A stretch of 64,000 bases of DNA from the NCBI GenBank assembly GCA_019009955.1, contig CM032233.1, forward strand, positions 126,769,001 to 126,833,000, in the 5' to 3' direction. A program made the translations under genes and the position numbers. Under the pieces are notes generated by a model. The model searched no databases and was not told the origin of the DNA. It saw only the letters and a program-made list of their open reading frames with translations. The stretch is from Riptortus pedestris (lineage: Eukaryota > Arthropoda > Insecta > Hemiptera > Alydidae). Positions 22,393 to 34,431 of this stretch are shown in pieces; the first letter of the stretch is position 1, and the number at the start of each line of letters is the position of its first letter.

Positions 22393-22580
22393 CATTTTTG
22401 CTACTAATTGAGATGGATTATCTATAGGTTACTAATTTTTCAAACCAGGGAGGGACTAAAGGTTTTTTTTAATGAGTAACATAAATTCCTAGTTGCTTAG
22501 TAGGATTTGAAGTCACCACTCAAGGTTTTGCCATGTGAGTTTAAGGCAAACGCTTTAAACTCCATGGCTAAGCAGAGCCC
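22393..22580 (-). repeat. SINE-1 (tRNA-derived)
   Basis: Minus-strand copy: 3' tail near 22393 (TTTTGCTACTAATTGAGATG on the plus strand), 5' tRNA-like part near 22540-22580 (GTGAGTTTAAGGCAAACGCT on the plus strand). Confidence 0.65.
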
Positions 22581-22825
22581 CGAACTAATATGAAAGCCCC
22601 AAACCCCTCTTTTCACTGCGCAAATTCTATACATAATAGATTAACCTATAAATGGATTCTTCCACCAAATCCAGTTAAATTTCCTAAATGTTTCTATTAT
22701 ATTGTACCTAACTCAGTTGTAATTGGTTTCATTTTTGACCAACTTAAACATTTCTTTTTCTTTCATATTATACCAACTATATATAATAAAGGAAACATGT
22801 AAAAAGTATCGTTTAAATCATAGTA

Positions 22826-24505
22826 TGTAGGCAACCACCCGCCCGCGGTAAGGTTTGATCTGGCCCGCGAGACATTTAGAGAAACCCAATTAAACACAAA
22901 CATTACACTACTTACTCCAAATGAGGAAGATGGGGAGAGATTTGTGCGTTTGCCAGTATTTATAAATGCGAACAGTTCTTTTCAATGATGAAAGTTCATA
23001 AATCAAAACATCGTACAAGACTGACGCGATAATTTGGAAAATTCTTTTATTTTATATATTATCTTGATAATTATATATTATCAGTGAAATTAATCCAAAC
23101 ATCGATGGATTAGTTACCCAAGCTCAAGTGTCTCATTGATTTTGGTGGTGCTATTTAACTTTCATTGTTTCTAATAATTCCAAATTTTACGATTTAATTA
23201 TTATCTTGCACCTATTTTTTTCACTTCATTTTGTTATTCTAATAAATTGTATTATAATTACATTGTTATTATAATTGCATGTCAGATATCTATCCTTCAA
23301 ATTATGAACACTACTTTAAAATGCACTTCTTTTAAAAGCGGCCCTCGAACGTATTTGCACACTAGAGTCTGGTCCCCAACATGTCAAAGGTTGTCCATAC
23401 CTGGTTTAAATATAAGAAGAGTAAGTTAATGAAAGAAGTATTCTTTAACGTGATTATTAATCTAAATTTATTTATTTAGTTTACATATTGGCAAAGATGT
23501 AATTTCAATTATACCATATATAAAAAATAATTGTACATCGTGGCTACGAAAAAAATAGTTCCAATTTCAAACATTGTTTTTCAAAAATACCTTTATTCAA
23601 TTCTTTAAGAGGTTGAACGAATTGGAGAACATTTTTCAATTCGTGAAAATTTTTACTTATAACAAATAATGGGCCTATTATGTAACATTTTCTCTTATTG
23701 TATATCCATTTTATTTGTATTAACATTTATCTATTGTTGCTGACTTCTTTTTACCTTTTAGCTGATTTGGCATTCGGGTAAATATGTAGGTGGTCTTTGA
23801 CATGTTGGGGAGCAAGCTTTAGTGTGCAAATATTTTCGCTGGCCGCTTTAGAAGTAGTGCATTTTAAAATAGTGTTCATAATGTTTAATGATAGATATCA
23901 GACATGAAATTGTAAGACAGTGTAATTATAATACAATATATTGAAATAACAAAATGAAATGAAAAAAATAGGTATACCATTATAATTAATCGTAAAATTT
24001 GGAATTAATACAAACAACGAAAATTAAATAGCGACACCGAAATCAATGTGCTTGAATTTGGGAAACTAATCCATCGATGTTTGGATTAATTTCACTGAAA
24101 CAAAAACGTAAAGAATTTTCAAAATTATCGCCAGTCAGCCTTGTACGATGTTTTGATTTATTAACTATCATCATTGAAAAGAATTGTTCGCATTTATAAG
24201 TACTGCCAAACGCACAAATCTCTCCTCATCTTCCTCATTTGGAGTAAGTATTGTAATGTTTTTGTTTAATTGCATTTTTCAAAATGTCTTCCGGGCCAGA
24301 TCTTTCCAAATTTTACGATTTAATTATAATGTTGCAAATATTTTTTTCATTTAATTTTGTGATTTTAATAAATTGTATTACGATTACATTGTCGTATAAT
24401 AATGTCTAATATCTATCGTTAAAAATTATGTACACTATTTTTAAAAGCGGCCCGCGCAAGTATTTGCTCCCTAATGTTTGGCCCGCAACATCAAGGGTTG
24501 CCTAT
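22826..24505. mobile_element. hAT-type non-autonomous cluster: one full copy, one inverted copy, one 3' fragment
   Basis: A ~580-bp copy (22826-23405) begins TAGGCAACCACCCGCCCGCG and ends near CAACATGTCAAAGGTTGTCC. GCCCGCG and GGCAACC near the ends are typical of hAT termini. An inverted copy (about 23785-24303) repeats it from the other direction; for instance, CATCGATGGATTAGTTACCC at 23101 has its complement near 24062. A third piece (24305-24505) repeats the last 200 bases in direct orientation, ending GGGTTGCCTATCC. The left copy and the inverted copy form an about 550-base-arm palindrome with a 380-base spacer. No transposase frame is intact. Confidence 0.65.
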
Positions 24506-24514
24506 CCTTTCTAT

Positions 24515-24965
24515 AGAGGATGCTCAGGCCATTGATACAACGATACCTGAACTTGCCCAGAATCCACGGCTGCAATTAATGTGGTTTGAACTTCCCCTCG
24601 TCAGCAAGCCGATCTTGAGTGAGACGTCGACTTTGAATGTCCGACCTATGTTCCGCTTCGACCGTGTTCGTGAGCCCCCATGGGCTGAGTCGTCAGGGCT
24701 CATCGGGCAACGATTTTTCTGGTACAACCAGGACGTCATAGTCAGAGAGTGGACACGATCTTGCCTTGCCTGCCAGCGTTCCAAACTCCAGCAGCATGTG
24801 ATCTCACATCACGTAAAGTTCCCATTTGCAGCACTGTTTGAAGATGCCCACATTGAAAGTATTGGCCCATTCCATCTTCGGGTGGCTTGAGGTACTGTTA
24901 ACCATGGTGGACAGATTTACCCAATGGCTGGAAGCTTAGCTGATTGAAGATATATCCGCTTCTAC
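24515..24965 (+). pseudogene. Ty3/gypsy-like integrase fragment
   Basis: GC-richer than all its surroundings. A frame open to 24890 shows the integrase zinc-binding tail (RFFWYNQDVIVREWTRSCLA then CQRSK) and AHIESIGPFH, matching the H..D.vGP region before the catalytic core. The frame then shifts and continues LLTMVDRFTQWLEA and EDISASTCTSALIA, the first part of the core with its first acidic residue. The rest of the core is lost. It is a dead LTR-retrotransposon piece; base composition marks it as separate from its neighbours. Confidence 0.8.
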
Positions 24966-25330
24966 CTGTACTTCAGCCCTGATTGCTTCACCGCCCAACT
25001 AGACTCTCCTTCTATGACCATTGCACGGGTGAGCGACGAACCCACCTGGGCCTGATGATTCGTCATCCAGTTCGCTTCTGCGACTGTCATTGGGAGTGGT
25101 GCTGTAGCGGCGACTCGATCGCAGACTGTTGTTTACCTGTAAGCTGATTTTACTTTTGGCTACGCCGGCGACCATTCGCAAGTGACTCGTTTGCTACAAA
25201 TAAGGCTGGCAAGTAAACTCAACCCGGTTATACGGTGTGTTTTTAAGATGTTCCAGCAAGTGCCGTTCCTTCGTTTTTTATGCACTTTATGCGGCTGTTA
25301 AGACATTGTCTGGTGTAACTATTTTTTTCT
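24966..25330 (+). mobile_element. GC-rich tail of the gypsy insertion, possibly LTR
   Basis: Non-coding, continues the unusual composition (GCGACTCGATCGCAGACTG) up to about 25240, then returns to AT-rich DNA. It could be LTR or internal sequence joined by deletion; no second copy is present to confirm it. Confidence 0.35.
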
Positions 25331-25509
25331 TTTGGCCCTTGAACATATTCCCTCCTTAAGAAGACTTTTTATTTTTTTCGAAATATAAGCTTTAAGATTA
25401 TTAGGACTTTTTATTTTCCCAAAGTCCTAACAATTTCTTTCATTTATTTATTGTGAATTAATAAAAATAAGATAAAAACTATAAAAAGTAGCACAGTAAA
25501 ATAAAAATC

Positions 25510-25920
25510 TGATTTGGGCATGACTTCCTTGTGCTACAATTAAATTAAATGTATAAAATGTTTTGCTGCACTTAATTGGAATTTATTCCATTTTAAAGTG
25601 ACAAACTATCTCCGTTCAAATTTATCCGATCAATTTAATAGAACTTAATTCGTAATTATTTTCATTAGAAAGTTTTCAATTTTTATTTGCTACCTCCTGT
25701 AAACCTCTCATCCGCATGCTCCCATCTTCTAGATTTCAATCGAAAAGAAAGATACACAACTTGATATTGCAACAGTCCCAACTAAATATGAAATTTCAAC
25801 ATTCTAAAGCTAATCATTTTCGAGTTATGTGGATACATACTTCACTCCGGAACTAGTCAAGGTGGGGTTGAGAAGGGTCAAAGAGGATAATTGTGTTGAA
25901 AACTTAAACTTTTCGCAATT
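25510..25920 (+). repeat. R2 dispersed repeat copy
   Basis: Contains GCATGACTTCCTTGTGCTAC, ACTATCTCCGTTCAAATTT, ATGAAATTTCAACATTCTAA and AACTAGTCAAGGTGGGGTTG, in the same order as the copy at 63310-63790. Confidence 0.6.
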
Positions 25921-25979
25921 CCATTTCTGTAATTAAAAATTAATAGCGAATTGTGTCTACTCATCATTAAAATAATTTT

Positions 25980-26420
25980 CGTTTGAAGGGGAGAATTCGA
26001 ATATGCCTAATATCTCCATTATTATGGAGCTGGATCGGAAAATGTTATAGAACCAACCTTGTTGAACTATTGAAGGTCTAAAATTGTTAAATACATTTCT
26101 TCATAACTCAAATATTAAGAGAGTTCGTAACTCAAATATTAAGAGATTTTGTAACTCAAATATTATTCGTAATAGAAGAGAGTTATTCGTATTTTCTTTT
26201 TTATTCGGCCTTCTGTAAACCCCCATTTCTATTCATTGGTCTTTTATTTAGAAATAGAGAATATATCAGTATTGTATCGTATCAGCCTGTGAGAAATAGG
26301 CTTAGTTTAAGCAGCCCCTGCTTGACGGACTTTTTCGATTTCTGGAATATGAATAGAAATATTTTGTTAGTATTCAATCTTCAGGAAACCCCCACTTCTA
26401 CATGTAATGTATGTGGTATA
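25980..26420 (+). repeat. R1 repeat, right half with a short tandem duplication
   Basis: Matches R1 from tatctccattattatgga through CAAACCCCCATTT-type sequence to GCTTAGTTTAAGCAGCCCCT. A ~22-base unit containing GTAACTCAAATATTA is repeated about three times at 26105-26165. A second partial right-end block (GGAAACCCCCACTTCTAC) follows. Confidence 0.55.
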
Positions 26421-26734
26421 AATATGTAATTGTATAAATGTGTGAGTATTGTAATGGGAGTGGGCCGACTGTAACATCAACTAAATAAAGCCCCGGATTG
26501 GCTACAACCCATCACGCCACCTCCCCACTCTACTGCCCTTTTCCTGTTCCTGGTTCCTCCAGTTCTTCAGCTCGCTTCCTAGAGTAAACATGTAGCCGGT
26601 CGGATTTATCGAAAACCAAATGCAGTTTTATTACAACCAACACCCGAGACACTCTACTACACATCTCATATTAATGATAAGCTGATGTATTATGATTAAA
26701 CTGAGATTTAAGCAAGAAATTGTTGGTCTTTACA
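26421..26734. other. Unassigned GC-richer patch
   Basis: 26455-26640 is moderately GC-rich and contains an AATAAA at about 26485. It does not match other repeats in the window and no frame is recognised. It may be the end of a retrotransposon or a gene 3' end. Confidence 0.25.
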
Positions 26735-26930
26735 CGTTTTTGTTACTCAAAAATAAAGCATGTTATACATAATTTCTTTTTTTCGGTCTTCAGTAAACCC
26801 CCACTTCTAGCCATTGGATTTTTACTAAGAAATAGAGAATATATGGTGAGATGAGATTGCTAGTGCCTTATACAGCAGGTAGGAAATCTGCTTAGTTTAT
26901 GCAGCTCCTTACTGACGGACTTTAATAAAC
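26735..26930 (+). repeat. R1 repeat, right-end fragment
   Basis: Contains CAGTAAACCCCCACTTCTAG and the end AGGAAATCTGCTTAGTTTAT followed by gcagctcc and tgacggacttt. Confidence 0.6.
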
Positions 26931-28004
26931 AAGCAACAGGCGTGAGTGTCATTCATTATTTCTAGAGAAATAAATGATCTTTAACTTCAGTATTATTTTA
27001 TTTAAGACTAAGAAAAAATAATAATGAGTATAATTTTTGGAATTTCCAATGCTTATTGATTACCCTGAAAATATGTATTACTGAATAAAGTTATTCGGAA
27101 CTCTGTGTAGGAATCGATCTAACAAGTGGCGCCCTCTATGAATCTTTGGAATTAGTTTAATTTGAAGATTTTCCTGTTTAGCTATTCGTTATGTATTTAA
27201 ATACAAGTTTGTCGTTTTTATTTAATTGCAGTATGTTCTCTTTGTTGAATAAGTTTGATTTTTTAAATTCACGTTTTGTGTGGGCGCGTACAGTGTTATA
27301 GTATTCAAATACTTGTTGTTTTCTTTTTATTATGGAGTTTTTACAGTGTTTTTCTATCAGTTGTGAACATTTTACCTCTATTTTAGCAGTTGTTGGTGCC
27401 TTTGACTGAGGTAAGAACTCTTATTCACATTTATTCTCCCCTCATAGTGTTTTTCACTCTCGGTCCCAAGCCTTTGGGAATATGATTGTTTTAAATGTCT
27501 CTAGGACCTTATATTTTATAGTTTATAATTATTTTATACCATTCTGAGTTTTATTATATTGTTGACATGACTACAGTTAGGAGATGTGATGGGGGTATGT
27601 TTACTTATGGCCTAGCTAGTAATTGTAGTAAATTGTTTAACTTGACATATAATGTTGCTGATCCCTACGTCATTAATAATTTATAACATGTCATTGTCAT
27701 CTCTGAAAAGTATTAATGTTATTAATGCTTTCTAGGTCAATTTTGAATGTTTACAGTGTATTACATTAATGATCAAATGATTTTCACTCACTGCTAAATT
27801 TATAGGGGTGGTCACCTTAATATTATATAAAACTCTGAACCATGTCAGCTTTTACGTAGCTAAAGAAGTCATCAGATATTTCTTGATGAATATTTTACCA
27901 ATTATTCATATATAACAAATAAAATAACATTTTTTAATATGGTTTACAAAAAAAAATCTGTAATTAGTGAAAACTATTAAAGCATAAATTTATTATATAT
28001 TTAA
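26931..28004. other. No recognisable feature
   Basis: AT-rich DNA, nothing assigned. Confidence 0.5.
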
Positions 28005-28206
28005 ATCCACTTTTTGCTACTATAGCTAATTGGACAGGTTATCTACCACCAACCTTTTCTAGCCTGGGTGTAAGGATTTTATTTAATGAATTTGTCACCA
28101 AATGAATTCCTATTGCCCAGGCGGAAATCGAACTTGCCACTCTAGATTTTACCACATGAGATTAAGGCAAATGCTTTAACTCACATGGCTAACCTGAGTC
28201 CCCAAC
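28005..28206 (-). repeat. SINE-1 (tRNA-derived), well-preserved copy
   Basis: On the minus strand it reads from GGGGACTCAGGTTAGCCATG and GTGAGTTAAAGC (A-box-like), through AGTTCGATTTCCGCCTGGGC (B-box-like), to a 3' domain with CTAGAAAAGGTTGGTGGTAG and TAGCTATAGTAGCAAAAAGT. About 200 bases, typical of a tRNA-derived SINE. Confidence 0.75.
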
Positions 28207-28679
28207 TAATGAAGTAAGTGAGGCTTTCATCCAAACAGAACGATAAAAAATCACTGGAGATATCCAAATTTGTAAAATATAATGTGTAATTTTAAAATAA
28301 TTTTATTAGAGAATGCTCACAGAGGCTTTTTCATGAAGAATAAAAATAATTTAATTATTGTAAATTTTCATTTTAATTTATTGTAAAAGTTAGTCGAAAG
28401 TATATTAGCTTTTGTAGACTTTAAAATGGTTTAATAAACAGTACAGTTACTTGCATCTGCAATTAGTTTATAGTTTAATGTTTTATTGTTCAAATACAAA
28501 CGAATGTTTATAATTAATTTATGAAAAATCTAATACATCCAACATCGCCAATACAAAGAGGAAAAGTTTTTGGTCCCTATGCCACAGACAGGTTAATTTG
28601 TTTCTAGTCTAACACTATAAGAATAAATGTGAAAGATGTAGGTGAGTACTTCTATCACATTTACAATAATATTTAGAAG
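28207..28679. other. No recognisable feature
   Basis: AT-rich DNA, nothing assigned. Confidence 0.5.
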
Positions 28680-29120
28680 TTAAAAAAGTCTGTCACGCAG
28701 ATGAAATTGAACAGATTTCCCATGTCTAGAATAGGATAGCTTGATAATGATTTCTCACCATCTATTCTCTTTTTCTTCTGTAGTAAGAAGAGAATCAAAA
28801 TTTTAGTTTCACACAAGATATTTCTTGAATGAGGAGACTGAGAGACATTATTTTGACTGAAGTACTTAAAGCGGCAATTGTGTGAGTAGAATTGGGAATT
28901 TACTAAGTGTTGAAACCTAAAAAATACGCATAAATCAGTTAATATTGGAGTTAAAGAAAACATGTATAAATCAAAATTTGCAAGAAATTAAATTTTAAAC
29001 TAGATTGGTTATATAAAATTTTTCCATCCAACTCATAACAACGGAGATATTTTGAATTTTCAGTTTTTCTCCCCTCTAAACTCCTCCCCCTTCACAGGCC
29101 GATTTCAGTCACTAAATAAT
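28680..29120 (-). repeat. R1 repeat, degenerate minus-strand copy
   Basis: The right end (AAAAAGTCTGTCACGCAG) lies at 28684 and the middle block (ACAACGGAGATATTTTGAAT, CTCCTCCCCCTTCACAGG, CCGATTTCAGTCACTAA) at 29038-29115. Sequence between them is diverged. Confidence 0.5.
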
Positions 29121-29129
29121 ATAATCTTT

Positions 29130-29420
29130 AGTATCGTATGAAATGGTTAAATATTGAGTTAAAAAACGCATTTTATTTTAAAATATTTCATTGGAAAGTG
29201 GTATACAGTATCTCTGTTCCAATGCATCTAATTGAAAAATGTCATAGAACATATCTAATAGATCTTTTCATGATAAACAAAAATGTAATAACACATTTTT
29301 TTTTTTTTTTGTATTTCTAATAGACAAAAAGAAGTTTAATTTTTTTTCTCCATTGTCTAAACCCAAAAAATCAAAATGGATAATTCCATTGAAATTTGAA
29401 AACCAAACAGTTTTGTGATT
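29130..29420 (+). repeat. R2 dispersed repeat, partial copy
   Basis: Shares TATCTCTGTTCCAATGCATC and catgataaacaaaaatgt with the copy at 63310-63790. Confidence 0.45.
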
Positions 29421-29658
29421 ACAATACTCCCTTTAATTTGTACAAGGTAGTGAAAAAATGAAATTAGTGAACTTATAATTCCCAGTTAATAAAATCATAA
29501 TAAATTATTTAATGAGTAAAAATGCTTGTTATATCACAAGAATTCACAACAAAAAAGTAATAAATTATTCTAAACTGGTCAATTCTAATAAAAGAAGCTC
29601 CCAGTCAATGATGAAAATTTACCAAACAAATACTCACATCAATAGCACAAGTAAAAAA

Positions 29659-29868
29659 ATGCAGGGGCTCAGGTTGGTCGTGTAAGTTAAGGCGTTGTCA
29701 TAATCTCGCGTGGTTGACCTAGAGTGGCAGTAAATTCCCGCTCTGGGCAGTAGAAATTGATTTAGTGACAGACTCATTAGACCCACCCTGGCTAGAAAAG
29801 GGTGGTAACCTGTAGATAATCCGTCCCGATTAGCCATAGTAGCATAAAGTGGACGTAAATAATAATAA
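29659..29868 (+). repeat. SINE-1 (tRNA-derived)
   Basis: Starts GGGGCTCAGGTTGGTCGTGT and GTTAAGGCGTTG, carries CTGGCTAGAAAAGGGTGGTA and GATTAGCCATAGTAGCATAA, and ends in a simple (TAA)n-like tail. Confidence 0.75.
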
Positions 29869-30114
29869 ACAAACAATAGCACCAGTTTAATCATGATCTA
29901 TACAAGACATGTGAAAATCAATATATCCTACATTCATTCTATTGAATTGAAATTACATTGAGGCATAAAAATTACTAGTATAAAATTTGTAATAATATAT
30001 TTTTAGGTCAATAATACATGAAGAAGAACTTTGAGTTAAAATACACACATGAAATTTTAAGATTTACAAAATATAAACTACAAAAAAATTCAAGTTTCAA
30101 AATTTTTATTTTTA

Positions 30115-30700
30115 GTTTGTTATATTTAGCAGATATCACTTAGGGAAAATCACCTATTGAGCTTGTGCTCATGACGCATTTTTCAATACATTTCTTCAAA
30201 TGGCCATCGATTCTATCAAGGAGATGATGAAAATGAGGTCCTTTCAAAATTATATATACACTTTTTGTTAAGGCTTTAGTGGTCACAATTTTTTTTTTTA
30301 TCGTTACTAAACTTGATATTTAAATGTTCTATGGTAAACTAAAGATCAAGTTCATTAACCGCTGAAATCAGACCAGTGTGAGGAGGGGAATCAAAAATTC
30401 AAAATATCTCTGTTACTGTGAATTAGATAGAAAAATGATATAGAGTGAATCACCTTTTTAAATTAATTTTCTATCAATGTTGTTCTATAAATTTTTTTTC
30501 TCTATCTTGAATATTATCGGAGCTTTTTGATTTTTTTTTTTTAGTTTTCAGCCTTCACATAACCCCCACTCCTATTCATCTTATATTAACAATAAGTTGA
30601 TCATGAAAATCTTATTCCTAGCTCAAATATCAAATATGGTTTTCATCGAACCATTACTATGTGGGACACATATAAATTGAAATGTTCGTTACCTAAAAAT
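30115..30700 (+). repeat. R1 repeat, left two thirds (c)
   Basis: Left end TTTAGCAGATATCACTTAGG, then GATGATGAAAATGAGGTCCT, AAAGATCAAGTTCATTAACC, CAAAATATCTCTGTTACTGT and ATAACCCCCACTCCTATTC. The right end is missing. Confidence 0.65.
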
Positions 30701-31130
30701 ATTTCATCTAACATCAGCTATAAAGAATGTTTTCAAGAGAGCTCAATATTTACATGATTGGTACCATATTCAATATTTAAATGATTCATATAAACCTAAA
30801 GATAAAATGTTAATGGCTGTAATCAAATCAGGTTTTTATTTTTATTTTTTTTGTCATATTTTTCTATTTTCAGGCTTACAATGATATAAACCCCTAATAA
30901 AATTTTGAATAAAAAATTAATACAGGCCCATGGGATCTATTTACTAAACTGTTTACAGCTAATGGTCTTAAATTTTAATCATAATTGTAAATGTCTTCCT
31001 CCAATAAACGAATTATCATTACATTATGCAACAATAATAATTCAGTAATCTGCCATATAGACTAGTACGAGTAGGTCTACTTATCTAAAGGTCACCACTC
31101 ATAATGCTAATAGTCAGAATGTAAAAAAAA
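30701..31130. other. No recognisable feature
   Basis: AT-rich spacer between two oppositely oriented R1 copies. Confidence 0.5.
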
Positions 31131-31922
31131 CTCTGTCACGCAGGGGCTGCATAAACTAAGCAGATTTCCCTCGTGAAGTTTAATAATAGATGAATCTACA
31201 TACTGGAAACAGAACACCACCTTGAATATTAAATGAATAAATACAAATGGTAATAAGAAATCTTTCCCCTCCAGGCGAGAAGTGTCTCAAATGTAAACAA
31301 ACAAGTCTGCTAACCCGACTCTCACCAGATAGAAAAACAATTACTGAAATATATCAGAATATAATATATTAATTCGATTGAAAACTATTTACTATATCTA
31401 GTACTGTAATTTATAATGAATCAGAATAATTTGTATCTCTATCAATCAAATTTAAGTATTCCAAAAATTTAAGACATGGGGTCGGTCACCAGAACATATT
31501 TGCATGTATGTCATATAATAAAAGCCTCTTGAAAACAATATTTGGTATTTAAGGTTTGATAAATGTGGTTTATTACATAATCAAGTAAAGTTAGTTTAAC
31601 ATGAGTAGAAGTGGGGGTTTGCTGAAGGCTGAAAACTATAAAATCCAAATATCTTGGTTAATATTCATGATACAGAAAATATGTATAGAACAATTTTTAT
31701 AGATCATTTAATTTGCAATAAGATTGGTTCTATACAACTTTTTGATCTGACTTATAGTAACGGAGATATTTCGAATTTTCAAAATTCCCCCCTAAACCCC
31801 CCTTCCACTTGTCCGATTTCAGCCATTAACGAATTTGATCTTCCTTTTTACATAAAACTTTTAAATATGAAGTTTGGTAACGATCAAACAAAAATTGTGA
31901 CTGCTAGAGTGTTAACAGACAA

Positions 31923-31984
<62 letters not shown>

Positions 31985-32107
31985 TTGAACGGACCTCATT
32001 TTCGTCATCTCCTGGGTAGAATCGAAGGACATTTGAGGAAATTTTTCAAAACTTGCATCATGAGTACAACCTCAATAGCTGATTTCCCTCAAGGGAAATC
32101 TGCTAAA
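31131..32107 (-). repeat. R1 repeat, near full-length copy (d) with internal (TA)n
   Basis: Complete minus-strand copy. The right end CTGTCACGCAGGGGCTGCAT is at 31133; the middle has GTAGAAGTGGGGGTTTGCTG and AACGGAGATATTTCGAATTT. The (TA)n array at 31922-31979 lies between TAACAGACAAATATA and AATTTTGAACGGACCTCATT. The left end is TTTCCCTCAAGGGAAATCTG then CTAAAA. About 977 bases, in agreement with copy a. Confidence 0.75.
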
Positions 32108-32293
32108 AAAAATTCAATGAAACGATTTGAGGATGACGAGTGCAGACTAGCAAATTAAATATAGTAGACGCTCTCTTTAACAATATCAATGGGACCAGAC
32201 GTTTTCATCGTTATATAGAGAGAATACTTTTTTGTTTCTATATACAGTACAGGAGTGTATTAAAACAAGACAGTGTAAAGTAGAACCATATGT

Positions 32294-32422
32294 GTAGGTA
32301 GGATGCAAGAATTGGCTACGCTTCCACTATAACAATTTATTAAAGCGACATTTTAATAAATGTAGTGCCGTTTTAGTAAATTGTTATAGAGGAAGCGTAG
32401 CCACTTATTTCATCCTACCTAC
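32294..32422. repeat. Short hairpin inside the Tigger element
   Basis: Arms start GTAGGTAGGATG and end CATCCTACCTAC. GGCTACGCTTCC and GGAAGCGTAGCC pair, as do TATAACAATTTATTAAA and its approximate complement. Arms are about 58 bases with a loop of about 12. Confidence 0.8.
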
Positions 32423-32677
32423 ATTAGAAGTCACTTCCACCTGCTAGAATACCAACTCAGAAGAACCATATATTTTCACATTATATTCTCACATAATAAT
32501 TATTATTACAATGTTAAAGGATATTAAATGAAGAAGAGAATTTTACATGTATTTAAGATTAGTAAAATGAATTACTACTAATTATTTTAATAATAAAATA
32601 CAGTATGTAAAATATGATACTGAACATACTACCACTTAATGAAAGAAGTCCATCAATGTGGCCTGCCTTTTTTTCAC

Positions 32678-34108
32678 CTACCAAAGCAATGACCTCACTT
32701 TATCTTTTAAACGTAAAATATCCACTGTAGCCACTGGATCTTTGTGGTAAATGAAGAATTTGTGGAGTGCTTTAGCTGGCTCCAAGGCCTGATGAGGAGT
32801 TGGGACTGGTTCTGGCTCACAATCAAGTTCTTCATGTTCACTGTCTTCATCTTCATCCTCACAAACTGCATTGAGAATGCCCTCATCTGAAACTCCTGCT
32901 TTTGTAGCCACTGTTTCATCGCTGTTTTCGAAATCTTGTAGTGTATCTGGGGAATACGTTGTGGGAAACTTAAACTGTAGAGCCCACATCGCTAAAGGCA
33001 AGACATCGTTATCTTCTGTAGGCACGGAGTCTTCCAGTCATACTGCATGCTCAAGTAATGCCTTATTGTCTTCCCTGTCATCTCTGCCTTTGCCCTGCTG
33101 ATCATTTGTACGACATCTAAATTAAAGGGTTTAAAATTCCCATTTGACTTGACGAGTTCAAATAAAAGCCTTCGCCTATAGCGACTTTTTAAGCTTTTTA
33201 TTACACTTTGATCCATTGGCTGAAGGACACTTGTGGTGTTGGCAGGTAAGAAACAATGTTTTATGGTTTGAAGATTGGAAATTGCAGAGTTTGCATGGCA
33301 GTTGTCAACCAAAAGCAAGATTTTCATTCCCTTCAATTCACAATTCCATTTTCTTATCTCTTCTTCAAACATTTGAGATGCCATCCAGGCACTCTTTTTT
33401 GATTTGTAGTTGACAGGCAGACGCTTAATATTTTTGAAAGAACTTGGGTATTTAGACTTGCCAATCACCAGAAGTATTCTCTTTACTGAACCTGACATTT
33501 TAGTCTTTAGATAACTGTTATGTCTTTAGATAACTTTCTCCCAATACACTTTTCTGATTTGAATGTCAAAGTTTTGTTTGGTGTCATCTTGTAAAACAAT
33601 CCAGTTTGGTGAGCATTGAAAATTTCTTCTACTGAATATCGATCCTTCAGACCAGGGTATTTTTTATCCAGCCAGTCATTTGTGATGTTTCTGTCAGTAT
33701 CACGAGCCTCTCCACTGATCTGCTCTTAGTTGATGTTGTGGCACTGCTTCCACTTACTCAGCCAACCTTCAGATGGCTTGAAGTCAGTAATGCCAAACTC
33801 CGATACATAAAACTCTACTTTTGTTTTGATCAGAGGCAAGAGAGTGGGAGATGATCAATTCGTTGCTGTTGAAACCATTTTAGAATATCGTGATCTAAAT
33901 CTTCGTACTGAGGTTTACGCATTTTTTCTTGCTTTCCTGTACTTCCACATCAAGTCACTTTTTCCTACCCTTCCAAATGATAGCCACAGTTGACCGGGAA
34001 AGCGTCGTCCGTCAAACAACTTCAATTAGTTTCTCACGCTTTTCTATCACTTTAATTAGAGAAATCTTTTTTTCAACAGTGAGCACTTTGCGCTTCCTTG
34101 AAAGCATG
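32678..34108 (-). pseudogene. Tigger transposase, broken by stops and frameshifts
   Basis: Pogo-type transposase remnant. From the start at about 34108: MLSRKRKVLTVEKKISLIKV (CENP-B-like helix-turn-helix), then a stop. After frame changes come KPQYEDLDHDILKWFQQQR, EFGITDFKPSEGWLSKWK and DRYSVEEIFNAHQTGLFYK. The usual first catalytic Asp of the N.DETGLF motif is replaced in NAHQTGLF. The last part is open from 33498: LLLVDNCHANSA with the second Asp, NTTSVLQPMDQ with the third, then SLKSRYRRRLL, followed by a frame change to an acidic C-terminus (ending near 32678). At least three disruptions, so it is not functional. Confidence 0.85.
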
Positions 34109-34431
34109 TTGATTCTATATACACTTTTATACACACTAAGAACATCTGACCAGGCGCAACTACGGACGTCACTATTCATGACATGCCTCAAATGAGAAAC
34201 AAACAGCGTCAGGCATTGTTTATGTTTATTGTTCTGAAATTATCTTTTAAATAAACATAACTGATCTGAAAAAATCGGCACTGAGAGTGAGCGATATCGT
34301 TATACTGAGAGAATAATACATTGTTCTTATGGCAGGCCAAACATCAGTGTCAATAGCCATCCTTATAGAGGAATTATCATTAAGGGGGAATCTTTATAAA
34401 GAGAGACTACTGTATTAAAGATATTACTCAC

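Larger units (their letters stand above)
32162..34412 (-). mobile_element. Tigger (pogo superfamily) element with degenerate ends
   Basis: Imperfect inverted ends: TAGTAGACGCTCTCTTTAAC on the left and, complemented, CAGTAGTCTCTCTTTATAAA on the right, with TA on both outer sides (32160-32161, 34413-34414). CAGTAG ends and a DDE_1 transposase define pogo/Tigger elements. The right end lies only about 18 bases from the donor site of a host exon (34432-34480). A 129-base hairpin is present inside at 32294-32422. Confidence 0.75.

Noticed and set aside
28763..28919. Possible minus-strand exon with acceptor GTATTTTTTAG and donor-like GTGAGA (HLVNSQFYSHNC...)
   Set aside because: It lies between two matching segments of a degenerate R1 repeat, and its phase does not continue exon B (a stop follows after four codons).
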